A DNA stretch of 46,163 nucleotides from Bryobacterales bacterium. GTDB lineage: Bacteria; Acidobacteriota; Terriglobia; Bryobacterales; Bryobacteraceae. A program made the translations under genes and the position numbers. The stretch spans positions 1-46,163 of the forward strand of contig PMSX01000202.1 in the NCBI GenBank assembly GCA_003167495.1, in the 5' to 3' direction. Positions 6,774-18,882 of the stretch are shown here, one piece after another. The notes under the pieces were generated by a model. The model was not told the origin of the DNA. It did not search any database and saw only the letters and a program-made list of their open reading frames with translations. Positions within the stretch are counted from its first letter, which is position 1. Each line of letters begins with the position of its first letter.

Positions 6774-9215
6774 CTATTCGTAATGGAGCGCCACCATCGG
6801 ATCCACTTTAGTGGCGCGGCGCGCGGGCAGGTAGCTCGCGAGTAACGCCACAGACGCCAACAACAAAGCGATCGTGCTCAGAACGAAAGGATCAGTCGGG
6901 GTCACGTGATAGAGCAGACTGGCTAAGAACTGCGTAACCGCGAGCGAACCGAGGAAGCCGGCACCAAGTCCAGCAAGCGTCCACTGCATACTTCGCGTTA
7001 TGACCAGACGAAGAACATCCAGCGCCCGCGCCCCCAAGGCCATTCGAATGCCGATTTCGTTGGTACGCTGTGCCACTGAATAGCTGACAACACCGGCGAT
7101 TCCCACCGAGGCCAAGGTCAAAGCGAGCGCGGCTAGAACCGCCAGGATCAGCATTGGGAAACGCCGCGACCCGACTGAGTCTCGCAGCACTTCTTCCAGC
7201 GTCTCCGCGGGTGAGGCGGCCAGATCCGGGTCAATTTGCGCCAAAGCGTTCTTGACGGGCCCTATGAGCGCCCCAGGTGCCGACGACGTACGCACGACTA
7301 GCGTCATCGAGGGCCAACCAGCCTGCGTGTAAGGTCTCAGAAATTGCGGGTGGAACTCTTCATCCAGGCCCCAGCTCCGCACATCGGCATAAACTCCAAC
7401 AATGGTCAACCACGGACCATCGGCGTTGAACAGGCCGATCTTGATTCGTTTGCCAAGCGGATCTGCATGCGGCCAGTACTGGCGAGCCATCGCTTGGTTA
7501 ATCAAAATAACGTTGGCCGCGCCCACCGTGTCGCGATGAGAGAAATCGCGGCCTTTTATTAGTGGGATTTTCAAGGTTCGCAAGTAGCCTGGGCAGGCAA
7601 CGCCATACCTCGCTCCGGGCTGATTCTCCGGTCCCGGATCGGGCTGCCCCTGAATGACAAATCCGCGCCCTGCCCATCCCCGGAACGGCATCTGACCGAC
7701 ACTACTCACTGAGACCACACCTGGAAGCGTCGCCACACGCTCGTCAAGATCGAGACAGAAGCGTTGGCGAACGGGCGGCCCGTTATAAAGATCGAGTTGC
7801 GGCGAACTCACCGACATTGTCAGAACGTTCTTCGGATCGAAACCAGGCTTCACACCCAGCAACCGCGCCATGCTGTCAATCATCAACCCAGCGCCTGTAA
7901 GTACGATCATCGCGAGGGCGACTTCGGATGCAACAAGCACATAACGCAGTCTGCTGCCTCGTTCATGCGTGCTGCTCCGGCCGCCCTGTTTCAAAAGATC
8001 GTTTACATCGGTGCGAAATGCACTCAGAGCGGGAGTCAGTCCAAACAGAACGCCTGTCAAACATGAAATAAGAAAGGCGAAAAGCCACACATTGGCATCG
8101 ATTGAGATACCGTCAAGGGGCCGAAAAGGGACAAAGCGCAACCCTGACGGCAGAACATGAACCAGCAAATCAGTAGCCCAAACTGCTACGAAAATCCCGC
8201 AGCCGCCACCCAGCAGTGCCAGCACTACGCTTTCGGTTATCAACTGGCGGACGACTTGGCCACGGCCTGCGCGCATTGCGCAACGCAGGGCGAACTCCTT
8301 CTGCCGCGATGCGCCGCGAGCCAGCATCAGGTTCGCGACATTCACGCACGCCATGAGCAAGACGAATCCCACAGCAGCTAATAGCGCCATCAGTGTCGCT
8401 TGAAATTCACTCATCCCAACCCTATTCAGCGGATCTACCGCCACCGTTCTTCCCGTGTTGTCGTCTGGATATTCTTTTGCCAGACGCCGTCCCATCGAAT
8501 CCATCTCTGCTCGCGCCCGCGCCACGGTGATGTCCGGCTTCAGCAGGCCAAATGCCACAAAGGAATGGCTTCCTCGTCCGCGGTCGCCGGGCGTGTAGCC
8601 AATTGGTACCCATAGCTGGTCGGGCTCACCAAAAAATTGAAATTGAAACGAAGATGGCATTACACCAACCACTGCGTATCCTTCGCCGTTAACCTTGACA
8701 CTCCTGCCAACGATGTTCCGATCAGCGTGGTAACGCTGACTCCACAATCCGTAGCTGAGGATCACTTCATGATTCCTCCCGAGCTGCTCCTCCTCTGGCA
8801 GGAAATTTCGGCCCATAAAAGGCTGGACGCCGAACACTTTGAAGAAACCGGCCGTGACTCGCGAACCCGTGACTCGCTCGGGTTGCTGTCCACGGGATGA
8901 CAAGTCGTACCCGCCTCCGGCATCAACCAGCGCCATTTGCTCGAACACTCGGTTTTGCTGCTCCCAGTCCTGATAGTTCGGCGCGGAAACGGCGCTTTCG
9001 TCCGTGGGTTTGCGAGCGTCGGCTTCAAAGAGTGCCACCAAGCGATCGGAATTCGCAAAGGGAATTGGCTTCAAAAGCACGGCATTGATTACGCTGAAAA
9101 TCGTTGTGTTTGCGCCAATACCTAGCGCCAGCGTCACCAGGGCAACAAGCGTGAAACCTGGGTTCTTCGCAAACATCCGAAATGCATAGCTGATATCTGC
9201 AAGCAAACGGTCCAT
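6774..9215 (-). CDS. ADOP-type MacB/FtsX duplicated permease (short form)
   Basis: Large inner-membrane protein of 813 residues with two homologous halves. Each half has one N-terminal helix, a MacB-type periplasmic core domain and three FtsX helices. The N-terminus DISYAFRMFAKNPGFTLVA is followed by the first helix with the LALGIGANTTIFS motif. The middle helix block reads LLMACVNVANLMLARG, and the C-terminal FtsX block ends in ARRATKVDPMVALHYE. No ABC ATPase gene is adjacent, hence the orphan-permease label. Acidobacteria carry many such proteins; their substrates are unknown. It lacks the extra cytoplasmic N-terminal segment present in the two copies at 31.7-37 kb. A GAGG stretch lies about 10 bases before the ATG. 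Confidence 0.9.
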   Translation of the reverse strand: MDRLLADISYAFRMFAKNPGFTLVALVTLALGIGANTTIFSVINAVLLKPIPFANSDRLVALFEADARKPTDESAVSAPNYQDWEQQNRVFEQMALVDAGGGYDLSSRGQQPERVTGSRVTAGFFKVFGVQPFMGRNFLPEEEQLGRNHEVILSYGLWSQRYHADRNIVGRSVKVNGEGYAVVGVMPSSFQFQFFGEPDQLWVPIGYTPGDRGRGSHSFVAFGLLKPDITVARARAEMDSMGRRLAKEYPDDNTGRTVAVDPLNRVGMSEFQATLMALLAAVGFVLLMACVNVANLMLARGASRQKEFALRCAMRAGRGQVVRQLITESVVLALLGGGCGIFVAVWATDLLVHVLPSGLRFVPFRPLDGISIDANVWLFAFLISCLTGVLFGLTPALSAFRTDVNDLLKQGGRSSTHERGSRLRYVLVASEVALAMIVLTGAGLMIDSMARLLGVKPGFDPKNVLTMSVSSPQLDLYNGPPVRQRFCLDLDERVATLPGVVSVSSVGQMPFRGWAGRGFVIQGQPDPGPENQPGARYGVACPGYLRTLKIPLIKGRDFSHRDTVGAANVILINQAMARQYWPHADPLGKRIKIGLFNADGPWLTIVGVYADVRSWGLDEEFHPQFLRPYTQAGWPSMTLVVRTSSAPGALIGPVKNALAQIDPDLAASPAETLEEVLRDSVGSRRFPMLILAVLAALALTLASVGIAGVVSYSVAQRTNEIGIRMALGARALDVLRLVITRSMQWTLAGLGAGFLGSLAVTQFLASLLYHVTPTDPFVLSTIALLLASVALLASYLPARRATKVDPMVALHYE

Positions 9216-9381
9216 ATCCGCCCGTCCTCAAAGTAGATTTACCCGCGCCGAAGCACCGGTTCCGGTAGATGTTGCATGCCGGGTTCCATTGCTGGAGACT
9301 GAGTGACTGGGAGAAAGCTAGCAGGAAACTAGGCTTGACGGTTCGTTTTTGGGACGGCACTGTTCAAAGCTGCGATTCCTC

Positions 9382-10362
9382 TCAATATCCCGCCTTCTTA
9401 TCCACCACATTCTCGAGCGGCTGCCCCTTCGTAAACCGCCAAAAATTTTCCACAAAGCACTGCATGCTCAAATCCAGCCAATCTGGATTCACCGTTCTAT
9501 CCGTGCAATGCGGCGAAATGAGCACGTTCTCCATCGTCCATAACGGACTTTCCGCAGCCAGCGGCTCGACCTCGAAAACATCCAGCGCGGCTCCGGCAAT
9601 CTGCTTGGTCTGCAACGCTCGAATCAGCGCCGCCTCGTCAATCACCGGACCGCGCCCCACATTCATCACAATCGCCGTCGGCTTCATCGCTTGAAACGCC
9701 GCGTCGCTGATCACGTGATGCGTTTCCGGCGTCAGCGGCGCCGCCGCTACCAAAAAGTCAATCTCGTGGAGCATTTCATGCATCTTGTCCGCTGGAAAAA
9801 TCTTGTTGAGCAACGGGTCATTCGCCGAGCGCCCTGGATTCCGCCGCGCCGCGTAAATCTTCACGCCGAGCGGCTTCGCCAGCAAGGCGCATTCGCGGCC
9901 GATCTCGCCGTAACCCACAATGCCCATCACCTTGTTGTTGATGAACTCAGTGCTGAAGTTATCCCATTTGCTCGCGCGCTGATTGTCCACCAACCGGCGC
10001 ACACGCTTCGTGAAATAGAGCATCCCCAACACCACAAACTCCGCCAGCGAGCGCTTGAAAACACCGCGCGCATTTGTCAACGGCACCGCACTTTCCGCGA
10101 ATGCCGGAAACAACAACTTTTCGACCCCGGCCGATAGCGAATGAATCCACTTCACCTGCCCGCCCGCTGCAAACACATCCGGAAAATTTACAGCCTTCCC
10201 CGTCATTCCCGAATAGAGGATGATGTCCGCCGTCGGTGCGAACTGCTTCGCCGCAGCTTCCTCATTGCTGACGAAAATATTGGCAGCGTCTTTGATCGCC
10301 TCCAGGTTGCGGAGTGCGTAGTGATCGGGCGGAGAGAGTACAAGAAGATTTGGCTTTGACAT
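9382..10362 (-). CDS. D-2-hydroxyacid dehydrogenase
   Basis: NAD(P)-dependent dehydrogenase of 326 residues that interconverts D-2-hydroxy acids and 2-oxo acids. The nucleotide-binding loop is GIVGYGEIGRECA (GxGxxG near residue 145). The catalytic triad is readable as Arg in MNVGRGPVID, Glu in ALDVFEVEPLA and His in ISPHCTD. The second of two possible ATGs (10362, MSKPNLLVL) was chosen because it gives the family-like N-terminus; the first is 15 bases upstream. It is divergent from the AlkD gene, with 48 bases between the starts, so the two probably have back-to-back promoters. Substrate unknown. Confidence 0.88.
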   Translation of the reverse strand: MSKPNLLVLSPPDHYALRNLEAIKDAANIFVSNEEAAAKQFAPTADIILYSGMTGKAVNFPDVFAAGGQVKWIHSLSAGVEKLLFPAFAESAVPLTNARGVFKRSLAEFVVLGMLYFTKRVRRLVDNQRASKWDNFSTEFINNKVMGIVGYGEIGRECALLAKPLGVKIYAARRNPGRSANDPLLNKIFPADKMHEMLHEIDFLVAAAPLTPETHHVISDAAFQAMKPTAIVMNVGRGPVIDEAALIRALQTKQIAGAALDVFEVEPLAAESPLWTMENVLISPHCTDRTVNPDWLDLSMQCFVENFWRFTKGQPLENVVDKKAGY

Positions 10363-10410
10363 TTGACTACTTGTCATCTTAAACTCAAACGCTCATGTAT
10401 TCTTTTCGTG

Positions 10411-11133
10411 ATGGCGAACCCCACTCTTAAAAGTCTTCTTGCCGAACTCGCTGCCGCTGCCGACCCGGTGCGTGCCAAATCCTCGGCATGGTTCTTCAAA
10501 ACTGGCAAAGGGCAGTACGGTGAAGGCGATCAATTTCTTGGCATTGCGGTACCGGTTCAGCGCAAAATCGCTCTTCGCCATCGCCATCTCCCGCAAGCCG
10601 CTCTTCAGAAACTGCTAACATCCAAACTTCACGAACATCGCACGGTGGCGCTCGAAATTCTCGTCGCTCAGTTCGAAGCGGCCACGCCGCGCGAACAAAC
10701 AGCGATCTATCGGTTCTATCTCGCCAACACCACCTACATCAATAATTGGGACCTGGTTGATGGCTCTGCACCCTACATCGTCGGCGAATATTTGCTCACT
10801 CGTCCACGCGCCATCTTGCGCAAGCTTGCCAAATCGTCCAACCTTTGGGAGCGCCGCATCGCCATCGTTTCCACCTTCGCCTTCATTCGCGCCGGTCAAA
10901 ACACCGACACTTTTGCTATTGCGAAAATGTTGCTTGCCGACAAACACGATCTCATTCACAAGGCTGTTGGTTGGGCCTTACGCGAAGCCGGCAAATCCGC
11001 GCCCGCACAACTCGTTGAGTTCTTGCAGAACCATTACGACCGTCTGCCACGTACCGCGCTTCGTTACGCCATAGAGCGCTTCACTCCGGCTGAGCGCAAA
11101 CGGATGCTGGCAGGAGACTTTGCTGGCGTATAG
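10411..11133 (+). CDS. alkD: DNA alkylation repair glycosylase, AlkD family
   Basis: HEAT-like-repeat DNA glycosylase of 240 residues that removes positively charged alkylated bases such as 3-methyladenine and 7-methylguanine. Three catalytic-site residues of the Bacillus cereus enzyme are preserved by motif: Trp113 and Asp117 in NNWDLVDGSAP, and the later Trp in HKAVGWALREAGK. Length is as expected (about 235-240). The ATG at 10411 (MANPTLKSLLAEL) is preferred over the upstream in-frame ATG because the extra 16 residues look like leader sequence. It is a stand-alone plus-strand gene, divergent from the 2-hydroxyacid dehydrogenase and followed by the convergent toxin-antitoxin pair. Confidence 0.9.
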   Translation: MANPTLKSLLAELAAAADPVRAKSSAWFFKTGKGQYGEGDQFLGIAVPVQRKIALRHRHLPQAALQKLLTSKLHEHRTVALEILVAQFEAATPREQTAIYRFYLANTTYINNWDLVDGSAPYIVGEYLLTRPRAILRKLAKSSNLWERRIAIVSTFAFIRAGQNTDTFAIAKMLLADKHDLIHKAVGWALREAGKSAPAQLVEFLQNHYDRLPRTALRYAIERFTPAERKRMLAGDFAGV

Positions 11134-11159
11134 TGGAACATTCAGGCGGCGAGCAGGTG

Positions 11160-11447
11160 CTAGCCGGGTGGCCTGCGCGACGTGTGCCAGATATGGAGAA
11201 TTTCGATGGCTTCTCGCCGTTCATCGATTCGGTAATAAACGAAAACCGGCGAGTGCAGAAGACGTCGTAAGGTTGGCTCGCCTTCTACCGGCGCACCCAC
11301 ATACGGAAAGGCCGCAAGTAAATCGAGATGATTGAAGAGATCATCCGCAAAACGCTCGGTACCGCCGGGGTGTTGGTTTCGCGACCAACTGAAAACGACT
11401 TCCAGATCGGCTAGAGCGTCTTCGTGGTAGCGGAGTTTGAAAGCCAC
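11160..11447 (-). CDS. RelE/ParE-family toxin
   Basis: Toxin of a type II toxin-antitoxin pair, 95 residues, starting at a GTG. It shows the ParE/RelE small-domain pattern: an N-terminal strand AFKLRYHEDALADLE, a helical hairpin AERF-like (here ERFADDLFNHLDLLAAFP), then the strand PVFVYYRIDERREAIEILHIWHTSRRP, where VYYRID and IEILHIWH are the typical terminal strands. ParE members poison DNA gyrase and RelE members cleave ribosome-bound mRNA. The sequence is nearer ParE-type proteins, but the target cannot be told from it. The gene begins 37 bases inside the 3' end of the antitoxin gene, as usual for such operons. Confidence 0.85.
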   Translation of the reverse strand: MAFKLRYHEDALADLEVVFSWSRNQHPGGTERFADDLFNHLDLLAAFPYVGAPVEGEPTLRRLLHSPVFVYYRIDERREAIEILHIWHTSRRPPG

Positions 11448-11596
11448 TCTTTGATGTGTTCGCGCGCTTCGTCTGCGGAAACAAGCCGCCCTTGATCCGC
11501 TGATTTAACGCGTTCCTCCAAAATCCGGCGAGTTTCGGAATCGAGTTCGACTGCCGGTTCTGTCGAAACAAATGGATCAATTTGTAGTTCGCGCAT
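11411..11596 (-). CDS. Antitoxin partner of the RelE/ParE toxin
   Basis: Small protein of 61 residues upstream of, and overlapping, the toxin gene. Visible are an acidic-hydrophobic segment EPAVELDSETRRILEERV and a C-terminal helix SADEAREHIKEWLS with the pattern of toxin-binding tails of ParD/addiction-module antitoxins. The N-terminal part probably forms a short DNA-binding domain, but I cannot assign ribbon-helix-helix with certainty. Gene order antitoxin then toxin, with a 37-base overlap, argues strongly for a functional pair. AAGGT sits just before the ATG, too close for an ideal ribosome-binding site. It is flanked by alkD (convergent) and an ADOP gene. Confidence 0.75.
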   Translation of the reverse strand: MRELQIDPFVSTEPAVELDSETRRILEERVKSADQGRLVSADEAREHIKEWLSNSATTKTL

Positions 11597-11645
11597 ACCT
11601 TAAACTAGCCTACCAGCCGCGCGATTGCACTCACGCGGGATAAAC

Positions 11646-14105
11646 TCACTCTGCCCTCAGCGTCTCCGCCGGCTCTAACCGGCTAATCCGCAGCGTCGGC
11701 AAACAAATCGCCACACCCCCGATGATCGCCAGCAAGACCGGCACCGTCACCAGCGTTACCGGATCATAAACCTGCACCCCAAAAACTTGGCTCGACAAAA
11801 CCCGCAACGCCGCAAACGACAGCGCAATCCCTACTGCCAGCCCCACCAGCGTCCCAATCGCTCCCGACCACCCAATGTCTACCATCGCCTGCTGCACGGT
11901 GGAACCCAACACCATTCTAATCCCAATCTCGCGCCTCCGTTGCACCACCAAATTGGAAACCAGCGCATAAATCCCAACCGCCGAAAGCAAGAGCGCCAGC
12001 CCTGCCAAACTGCTCAGCAGCATCACCTCTATGCGCTGCTGCTGGAGTTGTTCGGCGAGAATCTGATCCATCGAATAAAAACCGGAAAACGGCAAATCAG
12101 GCGCAACCTTTGCGAGCGCTTCCTGCATGTGCCGGATCGTTGCCGGTTGGTCAAACCTGTGCATGCGAACAATCCAGCTTGGTTGGAACCAGATGTGTGC
12201 AATGTTGACCAGGCCCTGTGCCAACTGCGTTGCGGGAACATAGAAAACCGGTTCCGTAGACATGGGAGCGTCTTGCTCCATCCCCGGCCGTTTTGTCACG
12301 TTTGAGACAACTCCCACGACCATGTAGGTCTTTCTCTCGAAACTGAAGTGACGGCCCAGGGGCGATGGATCTCCCAAAAAGCGCCTCGCGAAAGTTTGGT
12401 TCACAACCGCCACAGGTTGTGACGTGGGCGTATCGCCCTCGGTAAAAGTCCGGCCTGAAAGAAGCGGGATATGCAGCGTCGAGAAGTAGCCCGGAGTGAC
12501 GTACGCCAGACTCGATCCGTTCTCCGCGCCCGCCTGTTTGCCGTCCAGAATCTTGAACGCATCATTCAATCCCCGTTCATAAGGAAGGCTCAAACCAACG
12601 GCCACATCATCTGTACCGAGTGACTCGCGCATCGTGTCAACGCTCTTCGAAAGCAGCATCTGAAACTCACCTGCGTTGTGATAACGCGCATCATCCAGCG
12701 ATGCCTTGGCCGTCATCACGTTATGCGGGTCAAAGCCTGGCGGCCGCGTTTCCAGATGGATCAGCGTTCGAATCATCAACCCAGCCGCCGCGAGCAAAAC
12801 CACCGTCAACGCTACCTCTGCGCCTATCAGCCACTGTCGGAGGCGGCCCGATCCGCCGAGGATCGCCCGGCTCCCACTCACAATGGATGAACGCAAATCC
12901 AATTGCCAGGTCTGCATTGCGGGCAGCGCGCCGAACAGAATGCTGGTCAGCAGCGAAACTCCAAATGTAAACGCCAAGGCGCGAGCATCAACCGTGAATC
13001 CTCCCACTGGCATCATCTCCAACGGAAGGAAATTGGCGAGCGCATGAACGATTGCAAAGGCCAGCCCAACTCCTACTGCGGCGCCCACCAAAGCAAGTAC
13101 CAGCGTCTCTATCCACAGCTGCCGCAGCACCGCCCAGCCGGAAGCGCCCACCGCCAAGCGAGTAGCAATCTCCTGCGTCCTCCGTGAAATCCGCACTAAC
13201 GCGAGGCTCGCCAGATTCGCGCATGCAATCAGCAGGATGAAGCTAACCGCCACCATCAAGACCAGAACCTGGTCGTGCTGATCTCCCGCCAATGCTAGTT
13301 GTAGTGGCTTCGGATAAATCCACGCGTGGCCATGAAATCTCTTTTCGAAGTCCGAGAAATCAGGCGTTCGGACATGGCTGAGCTGTAAACGCACCTGCTC
13401 CCAGGTTGCGCCGGATTTGAGTCGAACCAGAATTCCGCAGTTATTGCCGCCACACTCACCGCTGGTCCAAGGCTGCAGCGGAGTGAATAAATCAGCCTTG
13501 GTTGGCGTGATTGCATGTGGCGGCAAAACACCCACCACTGTGTAGGGAGCACCCTTCAAGAGAATCGCTTTGCCGGCAATCTGCTCATCAGCGCGCAACG
13601 TACTCCGCCACAAGCCATCGCTGACGATTACCGCGGGTGGTCCGTTAGGACGGTCCTCGTCCTCAGTGAAGCTGCGGCCCAGCCGCATAGGTATGCCCAA
13701 AACCGAGAAGTACCCAGCGGACACTCGGCTATCCCGCACATGCCGCACCGCACCGGCCGCGTTGGTATCCGCTTTCAAGTTCACGCCAATCGTGCCGCCA
13801 TAGGAGGCAAAGTCGACCGCATCAACCGACTGCCGCAGCGTCTGCCACATCGAGCCGGTAAAACTGTCGTCTTCGTCGGTGGCAGCCTGCCCAGTCTTCG
13901 GGTTAACGCCCTCCTTGCGCACGACCAGCGCCGCGATCCGGTCGGGCTGCGGATAAGGGAGATTTCGCAGAAGAAATGCGTCCAGCATGCTGAACACCGC
14001 CGTATTAACGCCAATCCCCAACGCGAGCGTGAGGACAACGGCAACGCAAAAACCCGGAGCCAGCCAAAGTTGACGCAATGCAAAACGGAGGTCGTGAAAG
14101 AGCAT
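11646..14105 (-). CDS. ADOP-type MacB/FtsX duplicated permease (short form)
   Basis: Second orphan permease, 819 residues, with the same two-half design as the one at 6.8-9.2 kb. The N-terminus DLRFALRQLWLAPGFCVAV leads into a first helix carrying LALGIGVNTAVFS. The central helices include LLIACANLASLALVRI, and the protein ends RISRLEPAETLRAE. The periplasmic domains contain the usual AGYFSVLGIP and PGYFSTLHIP segments, one in each half, which makes the internal duplication easy to see. No ATPase is adjacent. It is convergent with nothing and is followed downstream by the ParE/antitoxin pair. Substrate unknown. Confidence 0.9.
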   Translation of the reverse strand: MLFHDLRFALRQLWLAPGFCVAVVLTLALGIGVNTAVFSMLDAFLLRNLPYPQPDRIAALVVRKEGVNPKTGQAATDEDDSFTGSMWQTLRQSVDAVDFASYGGTIGVNLKADTNAAGAVRHVRDSRVSAGYFSVLGIPMRLGRSFTEDEDRPNGPPAVIVSDGLWRSTLRADEQIAGKAILLKGAPYTVVGVLPPHAITPTKADLFTPLQPWTSGECGGNNCGILVRLKSGATWEQVRLQLSHVRTPDFSDFEKRFHGHAWIYPKPLQLALAGDQHDQVLVLMVAVSFILLIACANLASLALVRISRRTQEIATRLAVGASGWAVLRQLWIETLVLALVGAAVGVGLAFAIVHALANFLPLEMMPVGGFTVDARALAFTFGVSLLTSILFGALPAMQTWQLDLRSSIVSGSRAILGGSGRLRQWLIGAEVALTVVLLAAAGLMIRTLIHLETRPPGFDPHNVMTAKASLDDARYHNAGEFQMLLSKSVDTMRESLGTDDVAVGLSLPYERGLNDAFKILDGKQAGAENGSSLAYVTPGYFSTLHIPLLSGRTFTEGDTPTSQPVAVVNQTFARRFLGDPSPLGRHFSFERKTYMVVGVVSNVTKRPGMEQDAPMSTEPVFYVPATQLAQGLVNIAHIWFQPSWIVRMHRFDQPATIRHMQEALAKVAPDLPFSGFYSMDQILAEQLQQQRIEVMLLSSLAGLALLLSAVGIYALVSNLVVQRRREIGIRMVLGSTVQQAMVDIGWSGAIGTLVGLAVGIALSFAALRVLSSQVFGVQVYDPVTLVTVPVLLAIIGGVAICLPTLRISRLEPAETLRAE

Positions 14106-14135
14106 TCTCGTTCTCCAATTGAAAACTACTGAACA

Positions 14136-15326
14136 CTATCTCCCAGCGCCCGGTCGCGCCGTCTTATATTGCACTTCTGTCTCCCAAAACTGGACGGCGC
14201 CACCTCCCAACAGTGGGCTCTCATGTCCACGCGCACTCACTCGTTCCACTCCCGTCACTCGCCCATCTACAATCATGAGCGCTTCGTCAAAATTGTTCAC
14301 TGACGGGCACACATGGCGTGGAATCAGGTACAGGTTCTCGCCGATGCGCGGCAACGCGCTTCCTGCAGGCGCCTCTATCGGCAGATGCTCTTCGCTCGGC
14401 TTCAACGGTGTCAGTTCAGGATGCGCAATCACGGCGCATGTTGGCACACCGGCATCTGCTGAAACGCTCTTGTGTCCCGCATCGCACGTTATTCTTTCGG
14501 GCAATGGATGGCTAATCACCGTCGTCAACACAATTGCCGCCGGTTGATAACCAAATCCAGCAAGCTGCTTGAGACTCGTTGTATCGTTGTAAACCAGTGT
14601 GCCCGGTGAAATGCGATGTACAAAACTTGCATTCGTGAACCCCGCATACAAATAGCCGTATGGCGCCACGGGTGTTCCGGAAGTAATCACTTCTCCCACC
14701 TCGCCCACCGCCGCTTCTACTGCGTTCACAATCTCCATCAACCGGTCGTACCCCTGGTACGCTGTCGCCTTCCGTTCGGCGGGTTCGCCACTCGATATGT
14801 GCCCGTCGTACCAATGCAACCCACGAAATGCCGGGCCCGCCTCGCGCGCCAGTTTCACAATCTCGTCAGCCCGTTCATTGCAAACCCCCGTGCGGTTCAT
14901 CCCCGGGTTCACATCCACAAAAATGCCGATGCCCGTGTCGTGCCACGCCGCGAGTTGCTCGCTTGCCTCAACCAACACGGACACGCGCGTCTTCGGAAAC
15001 TGTCCAGCCACTTCCAACACGCGCCGTGCATTCGCGCCAGTCATCGCGAAAGCCACCAGCACGTCAGCGGCGCCCGCCTGGCACGCCGTAAGCAACTCCA
15101 GCGTTGTTGAGCACTTGAAGTTGCGAATGTCGCGGCCAATCATCTGCCGGATCACCGCTCCTACCTTGGCCGTCTTGATGTGCGGGCGCCATCTTTGCGG
15201 ATCGTTTCCCACCATCCCCAGCGTGATGCGGATATTTTGATCCACAATCTTCGGATAAATCAGCAGCGCGGGTGTGACAATCCGCCCGGCGTCTTTCACA
15301 GCGTAAGTTTCAAGGCGAGGGTCCAT
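14136..15326 (-). CDS. D-threonine aldolase / D-serine dehydratase-like PLP enzyme
   Basis: Fold-type III PLP protein of 396 residues, with an alanine-racemase-like N-terminal barrel and a C-terminal metal-binding domain. The PLP lysine is in RPHIKTAKVG. The phosphate region includes SGTPVAPYGY, and the metal-binding His-Cys pair is in IPRHVCPSVNN. Together these define the DSD1/D-threonine aldolase group, which cleaves D-threonine to glycine and acetaldehyde or dehydrates D-serine. Which of the two this one does cannot be decided here. Length fits the family (370-400). Its start is 37 bases from the divergent small gene at 15364. Upstream of it on the same strand is no clear partner; the ADOP at 11646-14105 lies 30 bases downstream and may be co-transcribed. 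Confidence 0.85.
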   Translation of the reverse strand: MDPRLETYAVKDAGRIVTPALLIYPKIVDQNIRITLGMVGNDPQRWRPHIKTAKVGAVIRQMIGRDIRNFKCSTTLELLTACQAGAADVLVAFAMTGANARRVLEVAGQFPKTRVSVLVEASEQLAAWHDTGIGIFVDVNPGMNRTGVCNERADEIVKLAREAGPAFRGLHWYDGHISSGEPAERKATAYQGYDRLMEIVNAVEAAVGEVGEVITSGTPVAPYGYLYAGFTNASFVHRISPGTLVYNDTTSLKQLAGFGYQPAAIVLTTVISHPLPERITCDAGHKSVSADAGVPTCAVIAHPELTPLKPSEEHLPIEAPAGSALPRIGENLYLIPRHVCPSVNNFDEALMIVDGRVTGVERVSARGHESPLLGGGAVQFWETEVQYKTARPGAGR

Positions 15327-15363
15327 GGCGATTATTGTCCCACTCGTCCGATAATGGAGTCAG

Positions 15364-15765
15364 ATGAGTTTTCTCGATAATTTGGAGAGTTCGCTAAAGA
15401 ACCTGGAATCGCAAGAAGAACGCGATCCGCGCGAACACCAACGCCGGCAGGAAGAACGGACGCGCGCGGTGGCCGTTGCGCCCTGGGCGGAAGAGCTAAA
15501 GACGGGCCCTTACACGCAAAAGCTGTTTGAGCAAGCGGCCATTGCCGGGCACCAAATACGCACCAAGATTTACATGGCGTGGTTCGACGATATGTTGCGC
15601 CTCGAAGCACGCCAGCGCCGCCTTGAATTCCGGCCCACGGCTGAGGGTATTGTCGCTGCCTTCGTTGAGCCCGACGGTGCAACCAAAACCCAAGCCGTGA
15701 ATCTCAACAGCGATCCAGCCGAACTGCTGCGGCAGTGGCTAGATTCGAACGATAGCCCAACCTAG
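15364..15765 (+). CDS. Conserved-looking hypothetical protein
   Basis: Protein of 133 residues that I do not recognise. It has a charged N-terminal third (SLKNLESQEERDPREHQRRQ) likely to form a helix or coiled coil, then a compact remainder with WAEELKTGPYTQKLFEQA and LEARQRRLEFRPTAEGIVA, and no signal peptide or membrane segment. Codon use is like its neighbours and the ORF fills the space between two divergent/convergent genes, which supports it being real. It is divergent from the PLP enzyme, and its last four bases overlap the 3' end of the DinB gene. Function unknown. Confidence 0.65.
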   Translation: MSFLDNLESSLKNLESQEERDPREHQRRQEERTRAVAVAPWAEELKTGPYTQKLFEQAAIAGHQIRTKIYMAWFDDMLRLEARQRRLEFRPTAEGIVAAFVEPDGATKTQAVNLNSDPAELLRQWLDSNDSPT

Positions 15766-16271
15766 AAAGCGCCTTCGTCCGCCGAAGGGCCGTACAGCGC
15801 GGGCACTGGAATATCGAGCAAGCGCAGGTAAACCGCCAGTTGGCCTCGGTGAAAAATGCCGTGGTTCATCACGAACGACCGCAGGCAAACCGATCTCGGC
15901 ATGCTGAACAGCTTTTCGCCACCCTTCAAAAGTGACCACATCTGCATGAAGTCCGCGTCGCTCGCTTCCGCAATGGCCGCGCGCGCGTCTGTAGTGCTCT
16001 TTGTGAATTTTTCCAAGAGCTCCGCTGTCGTTTTTGCCGGCGGTTCCTGGTAGCCTGTGGTTCCGACGGGCGCGACATCAAACGAATCCTGCCTCATTGT
16101 GAGTACCGCCCAACCCGGCAGAGTGGCCAAATGTGTTGCAAGACGAATTAAGTCCCACGATTTTTCATGAGGCTTGAAATTGAATTTCGCTTCCGGACAC
16201 CGCTCAAGCACCGACTTGGTCATGGCGGCTTCTTGATCGAACTCCGGGAGAAGAGTGTCGCTGATTTTCAT
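15762..16271 (-). CDS. DinB-family metalloprotein
   Basis: Four-helix-bundle protein of 169 residues in the DinB/DUF664/YfiT superfamily, many of which are metal-dependent thiol transferases. The three-histidine metal site is readable: one His in LATHLATLPGW and two in MNHGIFHRGQL near the C-terminal third. The start MKISDTLLPEFDQEAAMT is typical of acidobacterial members. Substrate and thiol cofactor are unknown. It ends 4 bases into the convergent hypothetical gene, and its start is 129 bases from the divergent broken ADOP. Confidence 0.85.
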   Translation of the reverse strand: MKISDTLLPEFDQEAAMTKSVLERCPEAKFNFKPHEKSWDLIRLATHLATLPGWAVLTMRQDSFDVAPVGTTGYQEPPAKTTAELLEKFTKSTTDARAAIAEASDADFMQMWSLLKGGEKLFSMPRSVCLRSFVMNHGIFHRGQLAVYLRLLDIPVPALYGPSADEGAF

Positions 16272-16399
16272 TTAGGGAGAACCTCTTCAAGGATCTTCTC
16301 TCTTTCTTCGCCTTGAGTCAAGAGAAAAATTCCGCGTCAACGATGATGCCGCTCGTCGGCAGGCGGGAACTTTCGGTGCTCGATTTCGGTCTAATCAAA

Positions 16400-18841
<2,442 letters not shown>

Positions 18842-18882
18842 TAGTGGCGACGATGGGCTTTCGTTGAGGCCTGACCGGCGAC